In this document: positions 11,755 through 22,924 of the stretch, in pieces | Numbering within the stretch: position 1 is the first letter of the stretch | How the letters are laid out: every line of letters begins with the position of its first letter | NCBI RefSeq assembly: GCF_017591425.1 | Contig: NW_024466599.1 | Location: 74,814,501-74,878,500, forward strand | Direction of reading: 5' to 3' | From: Ochotona curzoniae | Lineage: Eukaryota > Chordata > Mammalia > Lagomorpha > Ochotonidae | DNA length: 64,000 nt | Notes under the pieces: model-generated | Database searches by the model: none | What the model was told of the DNA's origin: nothing | What the model saw: only the letters and a program-made list of their open reading frames with translations | Made by a program: the position numbers and the translations under genes

Positions 11755-11845
11755 ATGATGTCCATTTGCAGATGAAGGAACTGATTCTGATTCACAAAGA
11801 CTTGAAACAGCAGAGTCAGACTAGAACTCCAGGTCCTGAAACCCC
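11755..11845 (-). repeat. MIR SINE fragment
   Basis: Reads like antisense MIR: tttgcagatgaaggaactg, cacaaagacttgaaacagc, agactagaactccaggtcc. Confidence 0.5.
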
Positions 11846-12539
11846 TCTGTCTCTACCCATTTTGTTGCCACTGGCTTTAGAATGGGTTTGGAATGTCTGT
11901 TTTCTAGCCTTAAGCATGCCTGCAGCTGCATCTTTGTACATATCAATACTCGTTTTTTCAAAATTAATTCCTGCGGTGGAATTTGTAATTCTCTTAATGT
12001 GACAATGAAGCAATATTTATTGAGTAAATTAAGCAGTGATGAACTAATAGCCCCTAGGAGCCTCCTATTGAACACGACAGATGAGAATAAGTTGAAAAAC
12101 AGTAACACCATTGATCAGATGGGATTTTTCTGAAGTGTGATTATTTCCCCTGAACAAGAATAATCTCTGCCCACATGAACCGGCATTTCTCTGGAGTGTC
12201 TCCACTCCATGTGCCCAGGACAGACTGGCAAGAGTAGTCCACAGCAGATGTCATATCCAGTCCCACTCCAAGGGATCTGGGCATTTGCTGAAGGACTCTG
12301 CTTGATAATGCCCAAGTGCTGGGGACCAGGGGAACAGTGACATCTTAGATATCCCCCAACCCAGGGATGAAAGGATGATCAGCATGAGGGAGGGTTAGGC
12401 TTTCCAAGATGCTTCAGCCACTGGAGAAATCCTGCAGTCTCTATTGCAAAGGTTACCTACTTCAAGGTGGCAGTTGGTTCTAGAAGTTGTGTGCACGACA
12501 TGGTGCACCTGGTACTGGCTTCTGACTCCAGATCCTGAG
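11846..12539. other. Intergenic unique sequence
   Basis: Nothing recognised. Confidence 0.45.
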
Positions 12540-12680
12540 AGTAACAAAGGTGGTTCATGTAATTGATGTTCTGCCAATCGTGTAGAAGACCTGGATTGGA
12601 TTCCCAAGCTCCTGACTTTGGTTTGCCTCAGTCCAGACCATTAGAGAGTGAACTGACAATTGAGATATCTCTTTCGTACG
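12540..12680 (+). repeat. C-type SINE fragment
   Basis: gtagaagacctggattgg, aagctcctgactttggtt and gagagtgaactgacaattg follow the SINE middle; both ends are lost. Confidence 0.4.
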
Positions 12681-13035
12681 TAAGATATTTTTCAAAGACC
12701 CTTTCCCTCTGGGTTTGCGGTAAAAGTTCAATTTGCAGTTCATCAGGCTGGTGTCTGTTCTGGCTGAGGCTCCTGGTTAACAGTAGCTGACATCATGAGC
12801 AGTTTTGTTTAGAAAGGTTTCAGAGGACACTTACACAGCTATGTGAGTATACTTCACGCTCCTGCTTTGGCAAGTAGAGCGATAGGGATTTAAACCAAAC
12901 ACTTCAATATGGGGTGTGGGCAATTGATATAGTGCTGAGTAAGTGTTGATCCTTGCCTCACAGTTCTTATATTTGGAGTACAGCCTGCTACCTATGCCTT
13001 CAGCACCTTCTCCCATTCTCTCTCTCTCTCCCCCA

Positions 13036-13324
13036 ATTTATGTATGTATTATGTATGTATCTGAAAGTCAGAATTACAGAGAAAGAGAGAGAGAGATCTT
13101 CCATCAGTTGGTTCACTCCCCAGGTGGCTGCCATGGACAGGGAGGGCCGAGTCTCCCACTTGGGTGCCAGAGGCCCAAGTGCATGAGCCATCTTTGCTGC
13201 TTTTCCAGGACATTATCAGGGAGTTGGATTGAAAGTGGAGCAGCCACCGCTCAAACTGACACCCATATGAGGTGCCAGCATGGCATGCAGCAGCTTTACT
13301 TGCTACGCCACAACACCAGCCCCA
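13036..13324 (-). repeat. C-type SINE
   Basis: Antisense copy from atgtatctgaaagtcag and gatcttccatcagttgg to ctacgccacaacaccagcccc; a (CT) run precedes the tail at 13015-13032. Confidence 0.7.
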
Positions 13325-13834
13325 CCTTCAGAGTCTGCATCCTTCATGCCCCGTGCAATCCAAGGAAGCCCAAAGTGGCTGCAGGATGGGCACGAGGCTG
13401 GCAGAGTAGAAACTCCTTCCGTGAAGTCTTGAGATATTTTTATCAATATAATTCCAAAGCCGATGGAGTTGTATCATAAAATTAAACATGAGAAAAAAAA
13501 TAAACATAATTCCTAATCTTTTATATTACAAACCAGAGCAACAAATCCAAAATGAACAAAACTGAGACAGGTACTGAAAGAATGAGAAGCATTCGAGCAT
13601 GCTCAATCATGGCTTCCCTCAGCAGCTCCCAGAAAACAGACATGCAAGGACGTGATCAGCTTTAAGGACGCCTTGGCTTGATTGGAGCTTAGCTGAAAAA
13701 GACACCCCAACACTTCCACATCGCTATCGAACTGGTGTTCTTACAGTTTAAGAAAATTGCTATACTCTACCTTTGGCCCTCTGTTCCCAGTCAGCCTGAT
13801 GTATTTCTCCTGTCCACATCCATCAGCTGAAATG

Positions 13835-14094
13835 TTTTAAATTTACTGAAGAGTCAGAGTGACAGAAAGAGGAGGGAGAGAGAGAGACGTCTTACAACAG
13901 TTGGTTTACTCCTCAAATATCCAGGACTAAGCCAGGAGGCCGAAACTCATCCAAGTCTCCCATATGGGTGGCAGGGGCCCAAATACTTGGATCATCTTCT
14001 GCTGTTCTCCCTGGTGCCTTAGCAGGGAGTCGGATCAGGGAGCAGCCAGGAGTCAAACCAGGTTCCACGGATGATGGCGTCAAAAGCAGCAGCT
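13835..14094 (-). repeat. C-type SINE, older subfamily
   Basis: Antisense: ttactcctcaaatatcc, caagtctcccatatggg, ccttagcagggagtcgg and the head up to cagcagctgg. It abuts a + strand SINE head to head. Confidence 0.65.
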
Positions 14095-14095
14095 G

Positions 14096-14434
14096 GGCCC
14101 GGCACAGTAACCTAGCAGCTAAAGTCCTTGCCTCGCATGTGCCAGGACCCCATATGGGTGCCGGTTCTAATCCCGGCTGCTCCACTTCCCATCCAGCTCC
14201 CTGCTTGTGGCCTGGGAAACCAATCAAGGAGAGCCCAAAGCTTTGGGACCCTGCACCCATATGGGAGACCCAGAGGAAGCTCCTGGCTCCTAGCTCCTGG
14301 CTTTGGATCAGCTCAGCTCCAGCCGTGGCAGCCGCTTGGGAAGTGAATCAGCGAACAGAAGACCTTCCTCTCTGTCTCTTCTCCTCTCCATATATCTGAC
14401 TTTGCAATAAAAATAAATCTAAAAAAAAAAAAAT
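14096..14434 (+). repeat. C-type SINE, full length, pika-like subfamily
   Basis: gcccggcacagtaacctag head, ccatatgggtgccggttc, gcttgtggcctgggaaac, a pyrimidine-rich stretch and aataaaaataaatctaaa tail. Confidence 0.85.
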
Positions 14435-15214
14435 ACTGCAGATTATACCCTTCAAACATTCTGTACTCTGACTTCTCTCCCACTGCCAGCAGTTTTGCAT
14501 GCACGGCTTTGTTTCAAAACGTAGAAGTAGGTGTTGTTACTTATCACGTGTGGTGAATCTAACAGATCAAGACATTTGTCATTTTTAAAATTGTTACTAA
14601 AAGTTGTCAAAGAAACGGCACCCTGCGCCTCCAGGGGAAGATCAGCTGGGAGGCACGGGAGGACAGAACATGGGTAAGAGCCTCGACTGCCGTTTCCATG
14701 GGAGGGTGCTAGGTTCTGAGGGCTGTGCTGGATGAGCTGGCACCTCCTCTGCCGCAGGGCTGGCAGGTGCATGAGGGTGGCTAGGCACTCTGGGTTGATG
14801 ATTTGCCTGTGAAAGGTACACTCCAGTGTAGCTCATCGGAGACCTTGTGTGCTGGTGCCTGCTTCCAGCACTGGCCTTCTCATTCCTTCCTGCCCATAGG
14901 AACCACGTAGCGACTTAAAGCTCCAGAACCCAGCCACGTGGTACAACCCTGGCGAGGAGCAAGGGCGCCAGTGCTGAACTTCATCTACTTCATGACATGC
15001 GAAACTCCTTCCCAGGAGGAAAAGCACATCCCCACACCTGCCATTTCCCCTGTGCGCTTCTCTCCATCTTGGCAGCACTGACTACAGACTGACCAAGTGA
15101 TAGGAACTTGAGAGATGCAGGCCCAAAGTTCCCTGACCTCAATGGGGGCAGGTACTTGCCTAGAGCCCAAGGCACCTGAGGCCCAGAGTCAAAACTGTGG
15201 CAAAGTTACTTTGA
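14435..15214. other. Intergenic unique sequence
   Basis: Nothing recognised between the SINE pairs. Confidence 0.45.
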
Positions 15215-15339
15215 GTCCCACCTACTCCTTTTGATCCAGGTCCCTGTCACAGTAAATGGGAAAGCATCAAGGAATGATCCAAATGCTTGTTCCTGGCTTC
15301 TACCTGGCCCAGCCCCAGCCATTGTGGCCATTTACAGAG

Positions 15340-15375
<36 letters not shown>

Positions 15376-15410
15376 GTCTCTCTGTCTCTCTGTCTCTCTC
15401 TCTTTTTCTT
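15215..15410 (+). repeat. C-type SINE 3' part with long CT run
   Basis: gttcctggcttctacctgg and gccattgtggccatttac lead into (CT)n/(CTGT)n at 15340-15404. Confidence 0.55.
15340..15404 (+). repeat. (CT)n/(CTGT)n microsatellite
   Basis: About 13 CT units followed by tctctctg repeats. Confidence 0.95.
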
Positions 15411-15498
15411 AAAACCCAGAAAAGTGGAAGTACAGACCCTGGGACCCCACCTCCAAGATGCTTATCAGCAAGAATCTGTTCTTTTGAAAACTACCCAG

Positions 15499-15805
15499 CT
15501 GGGCTGGCATGGGAGCCCAGTGAGTTTGCAATATCCTATACCGGATCCTGGCTTTTCTGCTTCCTAGCCTAATTCCTGCTAATGGTCCTGCTAAGGCAGA
15601 GGAGCACAGTTCTGGTTCTCCAGCCCCTGCCATTTATGTGGGAAGCTAGGATGGAGTTCCTGGCTCCTGGCTTTGAACTGGCTTGCATCCGGTTGTCATG
15701 GATATTCGGGGAGTGAAGCAGCTGACGGAATATCTCTCTTCTTGATTTCTCTCTCAATCTCTACCTTCCAAATAAATAAATCTCTAAAAATAAATCAATT
15801 AAAAG
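15499..15805 (+). repeat. C-type SINE, older
   Basis: gggctggcatgggagcc head, gttcctggctcctggctttg, and tail aaataaataaatctctaaa. Confidence 0.6.
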
Positions 15806-16385
15806 CACCCAGTTTATTCTGTGCCGGTCCCCCCTCGGGTCTGCTTCCTTCTCTGCTGTTACTATAGCAGACCAAACATCTTTCTCAACTGTATGAAAGG
15901 AAAGAAAAGTACTTATCAGAAATTGCAGAGAAAACAGAGGCTCAGGTCCCAAACAGGGCCACCACACACTTCAAGGTGTATCTATTTCTAAAAGTCTATT
16001 GGCTTTTCTCCTTTTTTTGCCCATGTGTCTTTCAACTGCAGTTACATCGATCAGCTTTAAAATAGACCTCAAAAGACTGGCAGCTGGATCCACTTCAAAT
16101 CACAGCTTGACATCCCCCTCCCCGCCACACAACAAAATCCAAATTTTGCTTTAATAAATTCTGTGAGAAAACTTAAGAGAAAAACTACTGCTGCTATTGT
16201 TATTTTTTTCCCCTAACTTCTTTTTTAATCTCCTGGGTAATCAATGTATTCTAACCAATGAACTCCATGGATAATGGGGGCACAGAGAAAGAAGACTGGA
16301 AAACAAGAAGGAAAGGGGGGAAAGAAAAGGATGAAAGTAAGAAAAGGATAACAAAAATTAAAAAAAAAAAAAACTTTCTTATTTG

Positions 16386-16505
16386 GGGCCAGGATTGTGG
16401 TGTAAAGGGTTGAGCCATTGCCTATAATTTTGGCATCCCGCATGGATGCCAATTCAATTCCCAGATGCTCTACTTCCAATCAACCACCCAGCAATTACTC
16501 ATGGG
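16386..16505 (+). repeat. C-type SINE head fragment
   Basis: ggccaggattgtggtgtaaag and attcaattcccagatgctc; cut off in mid-element next to a minus-strand copy. Confidence 0.55.
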
Positions 16506-16507
16506 AA

Positions 16508-16785
16508 AGATGTTACTTACGTATTTATTCATAGTTAGAGAGATCTTCCTTCTGCTGGTTTACTCCCCAAATGACCACAGTGGCCGGTACTGAGGGAGGA
16601 GAAAGCCAGGAGCCAGGAGTTTAGTTCGAGTTCCCTACATGGGGTCAGGAACACATACGCTTGGGTCATCTTCCACTGCTTTCCCAGGGAAATGAACCGG
16701 GAGCTGGATCAGCTACACCCACAGCAGAGGCCAGCCCTGCTGCAGGTAGTGGCCCATTCAAGTGTACTACGGTGCCAATCCTGCT
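16508..16785 (-). repeat. C-type SINE
   Basis: Antisense: gatcttccttctgctgg, ctccccaaatgaccacag, gggtcatcttccactgc, head near ggtgccaatcctgc. Confidence 0.65.
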
Positions 16786-17199
16786 AGCACTTCCTTTTTT
16801 TAAGAGATAAAAATGAAAACATCAGTTTACCCTGAACTAGTAGTAATTTTTCCTGGATAATAAGAAGATAAATCAGGGAGCTCTAGGTGCATTCTCCTGT
16901 GTTATTATGAATTATGAAAATTATATTTTAAAAATCCATTCAAGCTTTTTCAATTTCTAGACCTCAAAGCCACTGCTTTATGTCATTCGCAAAAGCTATT
17001 CTTAGAAACGCAATGTATCATAGCAATTGTGGAAGGTTTTGGTGCAGGCTACTTTGTCCAACTGACTGTTGGTGGAGCTCGCACATGGTGATAGAGTTTT
17101 GGTGTACAGCAAAGACAGAATGCCTACAGGTCCCTGCCTGATGCTCCCTGAGCAGGAGACTCCAGAGGGCGTTGAGAACCTGCTGTGCTGGCAACGAAT

Positions 17200-17702
17200 A
17201 TAGTGGAGTAGATGGGGTCCCGTTACAATCACATTCACTTGGAGCCTCAGAGTTTGATCTTATTTGTAAATAGGGCCTTTGTAATTATGATCAAGACAAG
17301 ACGAGGCCTTGGTAGATTACGGTGCTTTCCTGTAAGGAAAGGAGAGGACAAACCGAGACATGGAATGCCTGATGAAGACCCAAATGGAGAGTGGGAGTGA
17401 CGTAGCACCAAGCCAAGGAATGGACAACTTGACCAGGAGCCACCTGATGCTGAGAAAAGCAAGAATGCACTTTTTCCTCAAGTGTTCAAAGGCCATGTGG
17501 CACCGCTCAGGGCCATGTGGCACCGCTCAGGGCCATGTGGCAACACTCAGGGCCATGTGGCACCGCTCAGGGCCATGTGGCACTGCTCACACCTTGATTC
17601 CAAATGGCCGGCTGCCAGAACTATAGAGAATAAGTTGTTGTTGTTGTTGTTGATTGAAGCCCCCAGGCTTGTAGTAACGTATTCAGCAGCAGCCTACCTC
17701 GA
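17200..17702 (+). repeat. MLT1-type LTR with internal minisatellite
   Basis: Matches the MLT1 plan: tgatcttatttgtaaatagg, gcctttgtaattatgatcaag, agccaaggaatgg, gagccacctgatgctg, caccttgattcc, ccagaactatagagaataag and a tail ending in aacgtattcagcagc. A 20-bp unit has expanded inside (17491-17590) and a TTG run follows (17634-17653). Confidence 0.65.
17491..17590 (+). repeat. Five tandem 20-bp repeats
   Basis: The unit is ggccatgtggcaccgctcag, repeated five times without spacers; copies 1, 2 and 4 are identical, copy 3 differs at two bases (caacac) and copy 5 at its end. It derives from the 'ggccatgtg' phrase of the host MLT1 LTR. Confidence 0.95.
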
Positions 17703-18094
17703 CTGGGCTGCAGTGAGGTCAGCAGGTGCTTGACACCACAAAACTTTACAGAAAAGGACAAGGAAGACAACAAGGATGAAGCAAACAGTACAGTAACAAT
17801 TTCTCTAATAGCAAAGTCACACTCGTCAGCACTGCACACAGACAACAACCATGGCAAATGAGCACTGCTGCTCTGTTTTGCACATCAGGGAAAAGAGAGT
17901 TAGACGATAAGAACCTTTAGCTAGTCGCATAGGAAGAAGTCAAATTTTCACCCAAATGCTCATTGCCAGCACTCACCATCTGCGGCACTCTCATTCAAGG
18001 AGCAGATCTTCCTGGATGAGTTTCTGAGTAGCCTTCTAATGTTAACCTTTTAGTAGTGAACCTTGAACCAAGTGTTGAATCTAAAGTTTTTGTA

Positions 18095-18402
18095 AAAGTA
18101 TATTTTATTTATTTAAAAGGCAGACTGATACAGCAAGAGTGGAAGAGGTAGAGACATCTTCCATCCTCTGGTTCATTTCCGAAATGGATGCGATAGCCAC
18201 AGCTAGACCAGGCTAAAACAAGACTCCAGAAACTCCATCCAGGTATCCCATGTGAGTGGCAGCGGCCTAGGCCCTTGGACCCTCATCTGCTGATTTTCCA
18301 TGCACGTTAGCAGGATCCAACCAGGATTTGAACCATGCTCTGATATGGGATGCCAACACCTCAAGTGCTCAAAACGCACAGTACCACACAGCTGCCTGCC
18401 AG
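18095..18402 (-). repeat. C-type SINE, older
   Basis: Antisense: tattttatttatttaaaagg, catcttccatcctctgg, head near accacacagctgcc. The class II LTR begins about 40 bp to its right. Confidence 0.65.
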
Positions 18403-18440
18403 GGCATTTACATGATCATTTGATGAGCTCAGTCACTGGT

Positions 18441-18822
18441 TGTGGTGCCCACGTGTCCTATCGTCCAGCAATAAGAGGCAGACGCCAGTGAAGCCTTCTG
18501 TGTTAGACTTTATTGCGCGCACCAAGATGAGGAAGAGGAAAGGGCCCTGACCCCGGCAGGCTGTCTGCTCTTATGTGCTGATTGGCCCCGCCTCCGCCGA
18601 TGATAGGTCGGCGTCATGATCACGCAGGGTCCTGGGCGACCGGATTCGTCAGTCCCCAGTGTTCACGTGCCGGCCACGCCGCAGCTCACTGCGCATGCTA
18701 GGCGCCTGCGCAGTGCCGCAAAAGCTACGTGACTCTCCACCAGGCACCAAGGTGTGGCTTCTCCGGTCGGCGCCATTTTGGGTACGGCATGTGGCCAGTG
18801 CATACAGATGCGGCTGGCAACA
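18441..18822 (-). mobile_element. Solo LTR of a class II (beta/IAP-like) endogenous retrovirus
   Basis: On the - strand the 382-bp unit begins TGTTGCCAGCCGC, close to the IAP LTR start, and ends GGCACCACA. Flanking hexamers actggt (18435-18440) and actgga (18823-18828) form a 6-bp target duplication with one mismatch, typical of class II. Inside are aaaatggcgcc, several GCGC-rich blocks, ccaatcag, a weak TATA-like cataag and aataaag before the R/U5 end. CpG density is well above the surroundings. No internal region remains, so it arose by LTR-LTR recombination. Confidence 0.8.
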
Positions 18823-18994
18823 ACTGGACATCTCCCCTGGAGCTGGACATCTCCCCTGGAGCTCAGCAAGATGGACTGTCCATGCCCAATATTCTTTTCC
18901 CTTTCACTTTTACCTACCCAAAAACCACCTTCTTCCTTAGCTTAAAAAATGCATACTTTTTGTTTTAAAAAATGACTTTAAAAGTAAAGATCTT

Positions 18995-19228
18995 GATGCC
19001 AGCCCTGTGGCATATCAGGCTAATCCTCTGCCTGCAATGCTGGCATCCAACTTGGGCACCAGTTCAAGTCCCAGCTACTTCACTTCCTATCCAGCTCCCT
19101 GCCACTGGCCTAGCTTCCAACTTTGAACCAACTCAGCTCTGGCTGTTGAAGCCGTTTGAGCAATGAGTCAGTGGATGAAAAAACTCTATATCTCTCCCAT
19201 TATTTAACTTTAACTCTCAAGTAAGATA
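18995..19228 (+). repeat. C-type SINE, 3' partly lost
   Basis: tgccagccctgtggcatatc head, ccagctccctgccactgg, gtcagtggatgaaaaaac; the L1 at 19225 sits at its end. Confidence 0.6.
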
Positions 19229-19745
19229 CTTTTTTTTCTTTTTTTATTATATTTTTGACAATCTTTACATAGTTAATTAGGGTAAAAAGGTTCAACGGCT
19301 ATAGGAAAGTCGATAAAACTATTATTTCCATATTGTTTCCTTCATGTTTAAAGGGGGGTATTAAGGGAGAAGGCCCACCCAGTTTCCCACCCACCCCAGG
19401 TTCTGCTCTCTTGTAAATGTATAGTTTTATCTTAACAATGGAGTCAAGATGAAGACAGTCTTTTCAACCAATGGTGCTGGATCAGCTACACACTCACAGG
19501 CAAACAAATGCAGACACAAACCTTAGAGCTTTCACAAAAACTAACCCAAACTGGACCAACAGACATAAATGCCAAATGCCTAGAAGGAAATCTGAATACC
19601 TTGAATTTGGTGATGGCTTCATGATACAGCAAAGAAAGGATCCATGTTAAAATTTTATGTCCACACAAAAACTAAACATGGAAGCTTTTGGAAGCTTTGT
19701 TTACAATTTTCTACACTTGGTAATGATCAAGCTATTGTCTTAGTC
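19225..19745. mobile_element. L1 3' end with 5' inversion, beside an older L1 piece
   Basis: 19225-19440 is an L1 3' terminus on the - strand: the complement of ccctaattaactatg and tgtaaagattgtcaaaa, the same end seen at 27.8 and 48.27 kb. From 19441 the orientation flips to +, with ORF2 C-terminal coding sequence (aatggtgctgg...actaacccaaactggacc). This is the twin-priming signature. From about 19650 (tatgtccacacaaaaac) the sequence looks like an older L1M. Confidence 0.65.
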
Positions 19746-20088
19746 TATTCAAGCTACTCCAACAAAATACCATACACTGGGTGGCTTATAGACAACAGAT
19801 ATTTATTTCTTGAAGTTCTGGAGTCTGGAAAGTCCAAGGTTAAGCTACTGGCAGATTCGGTGTCTGTGAGGAGCAGCTTCCAGGTTCATACAGGGAACTG
19901 CATACGTGTATGTACGTGATGGCAGAGAAAAGGGGCCAGTTAGGGCCTCCTTTAAAGGGTGTTTAGTCCCATTCACAAGAGCTCTTCCTCCATGACACAG
20001 TCACCTCCCAGAGGCCCTGCATCTCACCATCACCTTCAGGATTAGAACTTCAGTAGCACACAACCATTCACACTCGATAGCAATGTGC
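19738..20088 (+). repeat. Ancient interspersed element inserted in the L1M
   Basis: A widespread mammalian repeat of about 350 bp: tgtcttagtctattcaagc, gggtggcttatagacaacag, ttcttgaagttctgg, ggcagattcggtgtc, then tcccattcacaagagctc and cacctcccagaggccc. I recognise the consensus but will not name the family. Confidence 0.55.
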
Positions 20089-20182
20089 TTCAGTAAGTGA
20101 ACTGAGAGCTGTGGCCCATCCAGAAGATGAGTATTATTAAGCAATATCAAGCTATTAAGCCATGAGAAAACATGAAAGAGAG

Positions 20183-20773
20183 TGTTGTGGGTGGGCTGTT
20201 TCCAGGTTCTTTTCTCTATGGCAAGAAGGAATTCAGGGTGCAGAAGCAGACTGAGATCAGCAAAGCAAGACTTCTGTATACGCCAAGCAAGATGAACGCT
20301 CAGCAATGAGTGCAGGCAAGCTCAGGAGAGAACTTCACTTGACAAGATGAAGATGAAGAGCTGTCCTTTGATATGACCTGAGGGCATATGGTGTCTGGGG
20401 AGGGCATAGTTAAATATCCAAAGAGAATGGAGTTTGGGTCAGGACTTTGCACTGCCCATTTCCTTATCCTGTCTTGGAAACCTGAGCAGTGTCATGGCAT
20501 TATATATGTGATGGGAGTGGGAATGTTGGTAATTTTATTATAGCGATGTTACAGTGATCAAGGCTGGTTCTAAGAGGTTAAACCATACAAGTTGTGTATT
20601 TCACTGCATAGAGTTGGTAGTGTATGAAAGGAGGCTTGCAGCAGTGCGTTAAAGTGGGCAGTAGTGGGGAGGGCTTTGGGGCAGCGTAGGCAGGGCTGCC
20701 ATACAGCTGGGACTGAAGGGTGCTGCAGGCAACCCTCAGCTCTTCTTACTCTGCTACCTCCTTGCCTGCATCA
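20183..20773. repeat. Unassigned ~0.59-kb segment interrupting the L1M
   Basis: It begins TGTTGTGGGTGGGCTG and ends ..CTGCATCA, between L1M halves, with imperfect A/G-rich flanks (aaagag/aaagaa). The TG..CA ends suggest a solo LTR, but I see no convincing TATA and poly(A) order in either direction. Confidence 0.35.
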
Positions 20774-21072
20774 AAAGAAGCCTTTTTGATAACGCCACAT
20801 ACTACATGACTCCAACCAGAAACCAGATTGGAAAATGCAAATCGAACAGTAGAAAGAGCAGTGGACACCAGGGGCTGGCAAGGAGAAGGGGGTGAAGAGG
20901 CAGAGTACTGACTGTACCCTGTACGTATTACAGTGTTGAGAATTTTACAGGTCAAAACCTAAAGAACGTGCAACACCACACAGGAGCCAAGGGTGAGTAA
21001 AGGCTTGTGGGTTGTAATAAAGTACAACTGGTAGTGGGCATGGCTACGAAGAGTGGGGAGGGGAGCAAACAC

Positions 21073-21077
<5 letters not shown>

Positions 21078-21116
<39 letters not shown>
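21078..21116 (+). repeat. (GA)n microsatellite
   Basis: About 19 GA units; adjoins a SINE-like region. Confidence 0.95.
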
Positions 21117-21118
<2 letters not shown>

Positions 21119-21229
21119 CCTCAGCTGTAGGCATCTGCCCAGGTTGCCTTGCACCTAGGCAGGTGTTACACTGATGGGAGAAAGGTAGCCAATAGCCAGT
21201 GGGCATACTGGGCCTGGTTAATGCCAACT

Positions 21230-21340
21230 TTGTATTAACTCTACCGGTTTGCCAGTGCACTTACCTATTTTCTTTCTCTTTCTCCTTTTCCCCTCTCCAT
21301 CTATCTGCCTTTCAAATAAATAATTATTTTGAATTTATGA
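21230..21340 (+). repeat. C-type SINE tail fragment
   Basis: Pyrimidine-rich run then ctatctgcctttcaaataaa, the usual SINE 3' end. Confidence 0.4.
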
Positions 21341-22548
21341 GAAAATTGCATCTGTGCTAAACTCCTACAGACTCTTGTCATCATACCCCAAACAATGCAA
21401 CACCTCTGCCTGCAGTGTTTTCATTCTATTAACTAGCACCAGTCATCTGGAAACGGTTTAACAGTACACAAGAGGATTGGGTAGGTTCTAGGCAAGGACT
21501 AGACCCCTTTACTGAAAGGACTTCAACATGTTTGGCTTGTAGTGCCTGTCAGGGCAGTGAAGGAGGTCTTGGGTAGACAAAAGACAACTAGGTATTACCA
21601 GGCAGCTGTGAGAATAAAGAACAACCTGCTTTTGGGGCACATTGTATACCATAAAATTGTATTTAAATGCTAAATATTAATGCAGTTTCCTTGAGCAGAG
21701 CAAAACCTCCATCAGCTTTAGACACCGGGTCTCTCTAAACATTCAAGCTGGCTGTTGGAAGCAGTCTCCTCCCCTCCATGAGTCTGAACTGGTCACCTGT
21801 GTGTCCAAGGACTTGATGGTCTCGGCCCTCACAGCAGCGGATTGTCTGTGTCTTGATTCAAAGGGGGAAAGAGAACACCCCAGATTGAGCAAACAGGGTG
21901 GCAAGCAAGTCCCCCTGCCTCTCTATGACTCCTGTGGATGTAGCGTTAAGTCCTAGAAACTGCAAAGCCAGCAGACTTCTAAATTGAGGGAACAAGTATA
22001 CTTATGTATATTTGCTAGGGAAGGAAGCAGATGCAACAATTTCTCCATCTGCTACACGGAGGGCAAGTCGGACGTGTGTTTCAGAGCCTGCCCAGAATGC
22101 TCAGTGCCCAACCCCGACACACAGCCCTTGCTCAGCTTCCCTTGCTCCTGTCTTTGCCGCTAAAAGGTGTGGTTGTTGCTGCTTCCGCATGCTGACTCAC
22201 TGATAATAGAAAATTGTTGATGGAGAATTGTCACTAAAATGGCCTCGCTAAAGGTTAGGGTCATGCCCCTGGAGTCAGGCACCTGGCCCTACCCCACTCA
22301 TCCATTGGCAGCCATGAGGAATTGTTCCAGGACCAGCAGCATGTACCAGTATCTGCAGATCATATAGTATCTGCATAGAAACAATACACATCCTCCTGTG
22401 GACTTGACATCATCCCTAAATGAATTCGCATCCCTAACCTGATGGAAATGCTGGGTAACCAGCTGCTATACGCTATTGTTCAGGACATAATGACAAGGGG
22501 GAAAAAGATCTGAAAGTCTTTATTTCTCCCAATGTTTTCTATTTTTTC
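21341..22548. other. Intergenic unique sequence
   Basis: No repeat or gene recognised. Confidence 0.45.
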
Positions 22549-22873
22549 TTTAAAGATTTATTTATGTTTAGTGGAAGGTCAGATTTACAGAAAGGAGAGA
22601 CAGAAAGATCTTCTGTCCGCTGGCTCACACCCCAATGGCCACAGCAGCTGGAGCTGAGTTGAGCTGATCTGAAGCCAGGAGTCAGGACATCCTTTTGGGT
22701 TTACCATGCAGGTGTAGGGTTCCAAAGTTTTGGGTCATCCTCTACTACTTTCTGAGGCCACAGGCAGGGAGCTGGATAGGAAGTGGAGCACCTTGGACAT
22801 GAACTGGTGCCCACATGGGATCCTGCTGCATGCAAGGTGAGGATTTAGCCACCAGGCTACTGTGCTGGGCTCT
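22549..22873 (-). repeat. C-type SINE
   Basis: First of three minus-strand SINEs in a row; gatcttctgtccgctggc to caggctactgtgctgggc. Confidence 0.75.
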
Positions 22874-22924
22874 TCCTCCAAAGTTTTCAGTCTGTTATGA
22901 ACATAAGTATCTCATTTAAAAAAA

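Larger units (their letters stand above)
19655..21025 (+). mobile_element. Old L1M ORF2/3' UTR, interrupted twice
   Basis: Three blocks line up with an ancient L1: 19655-19735 (tatgtccacacaaaaac), 20089-20180 (gtgcttcagtaagtgaac...taagccatgag) and 20774-21025 (catactacatgactcca, gtggacaccaggggctgg, aaagaacgtgcaacacc). The gaps hold separate insertions described in their own entries. Confidence 0.6.

Noticed and set aside
17491..17590. Regular 20-bp direct repeats as a CRISPR array
   Set aside because: Units abut with no spacers, lie in an MLT1 LTR, and the DNA is mammalian.
20183..20773. Firm call as a solo LTR
   Set aside because: TG..CA ends are present but the target duplication is ragged and TATA/poly(A) order fails in both directions; kept only as a low-confidence repeat.
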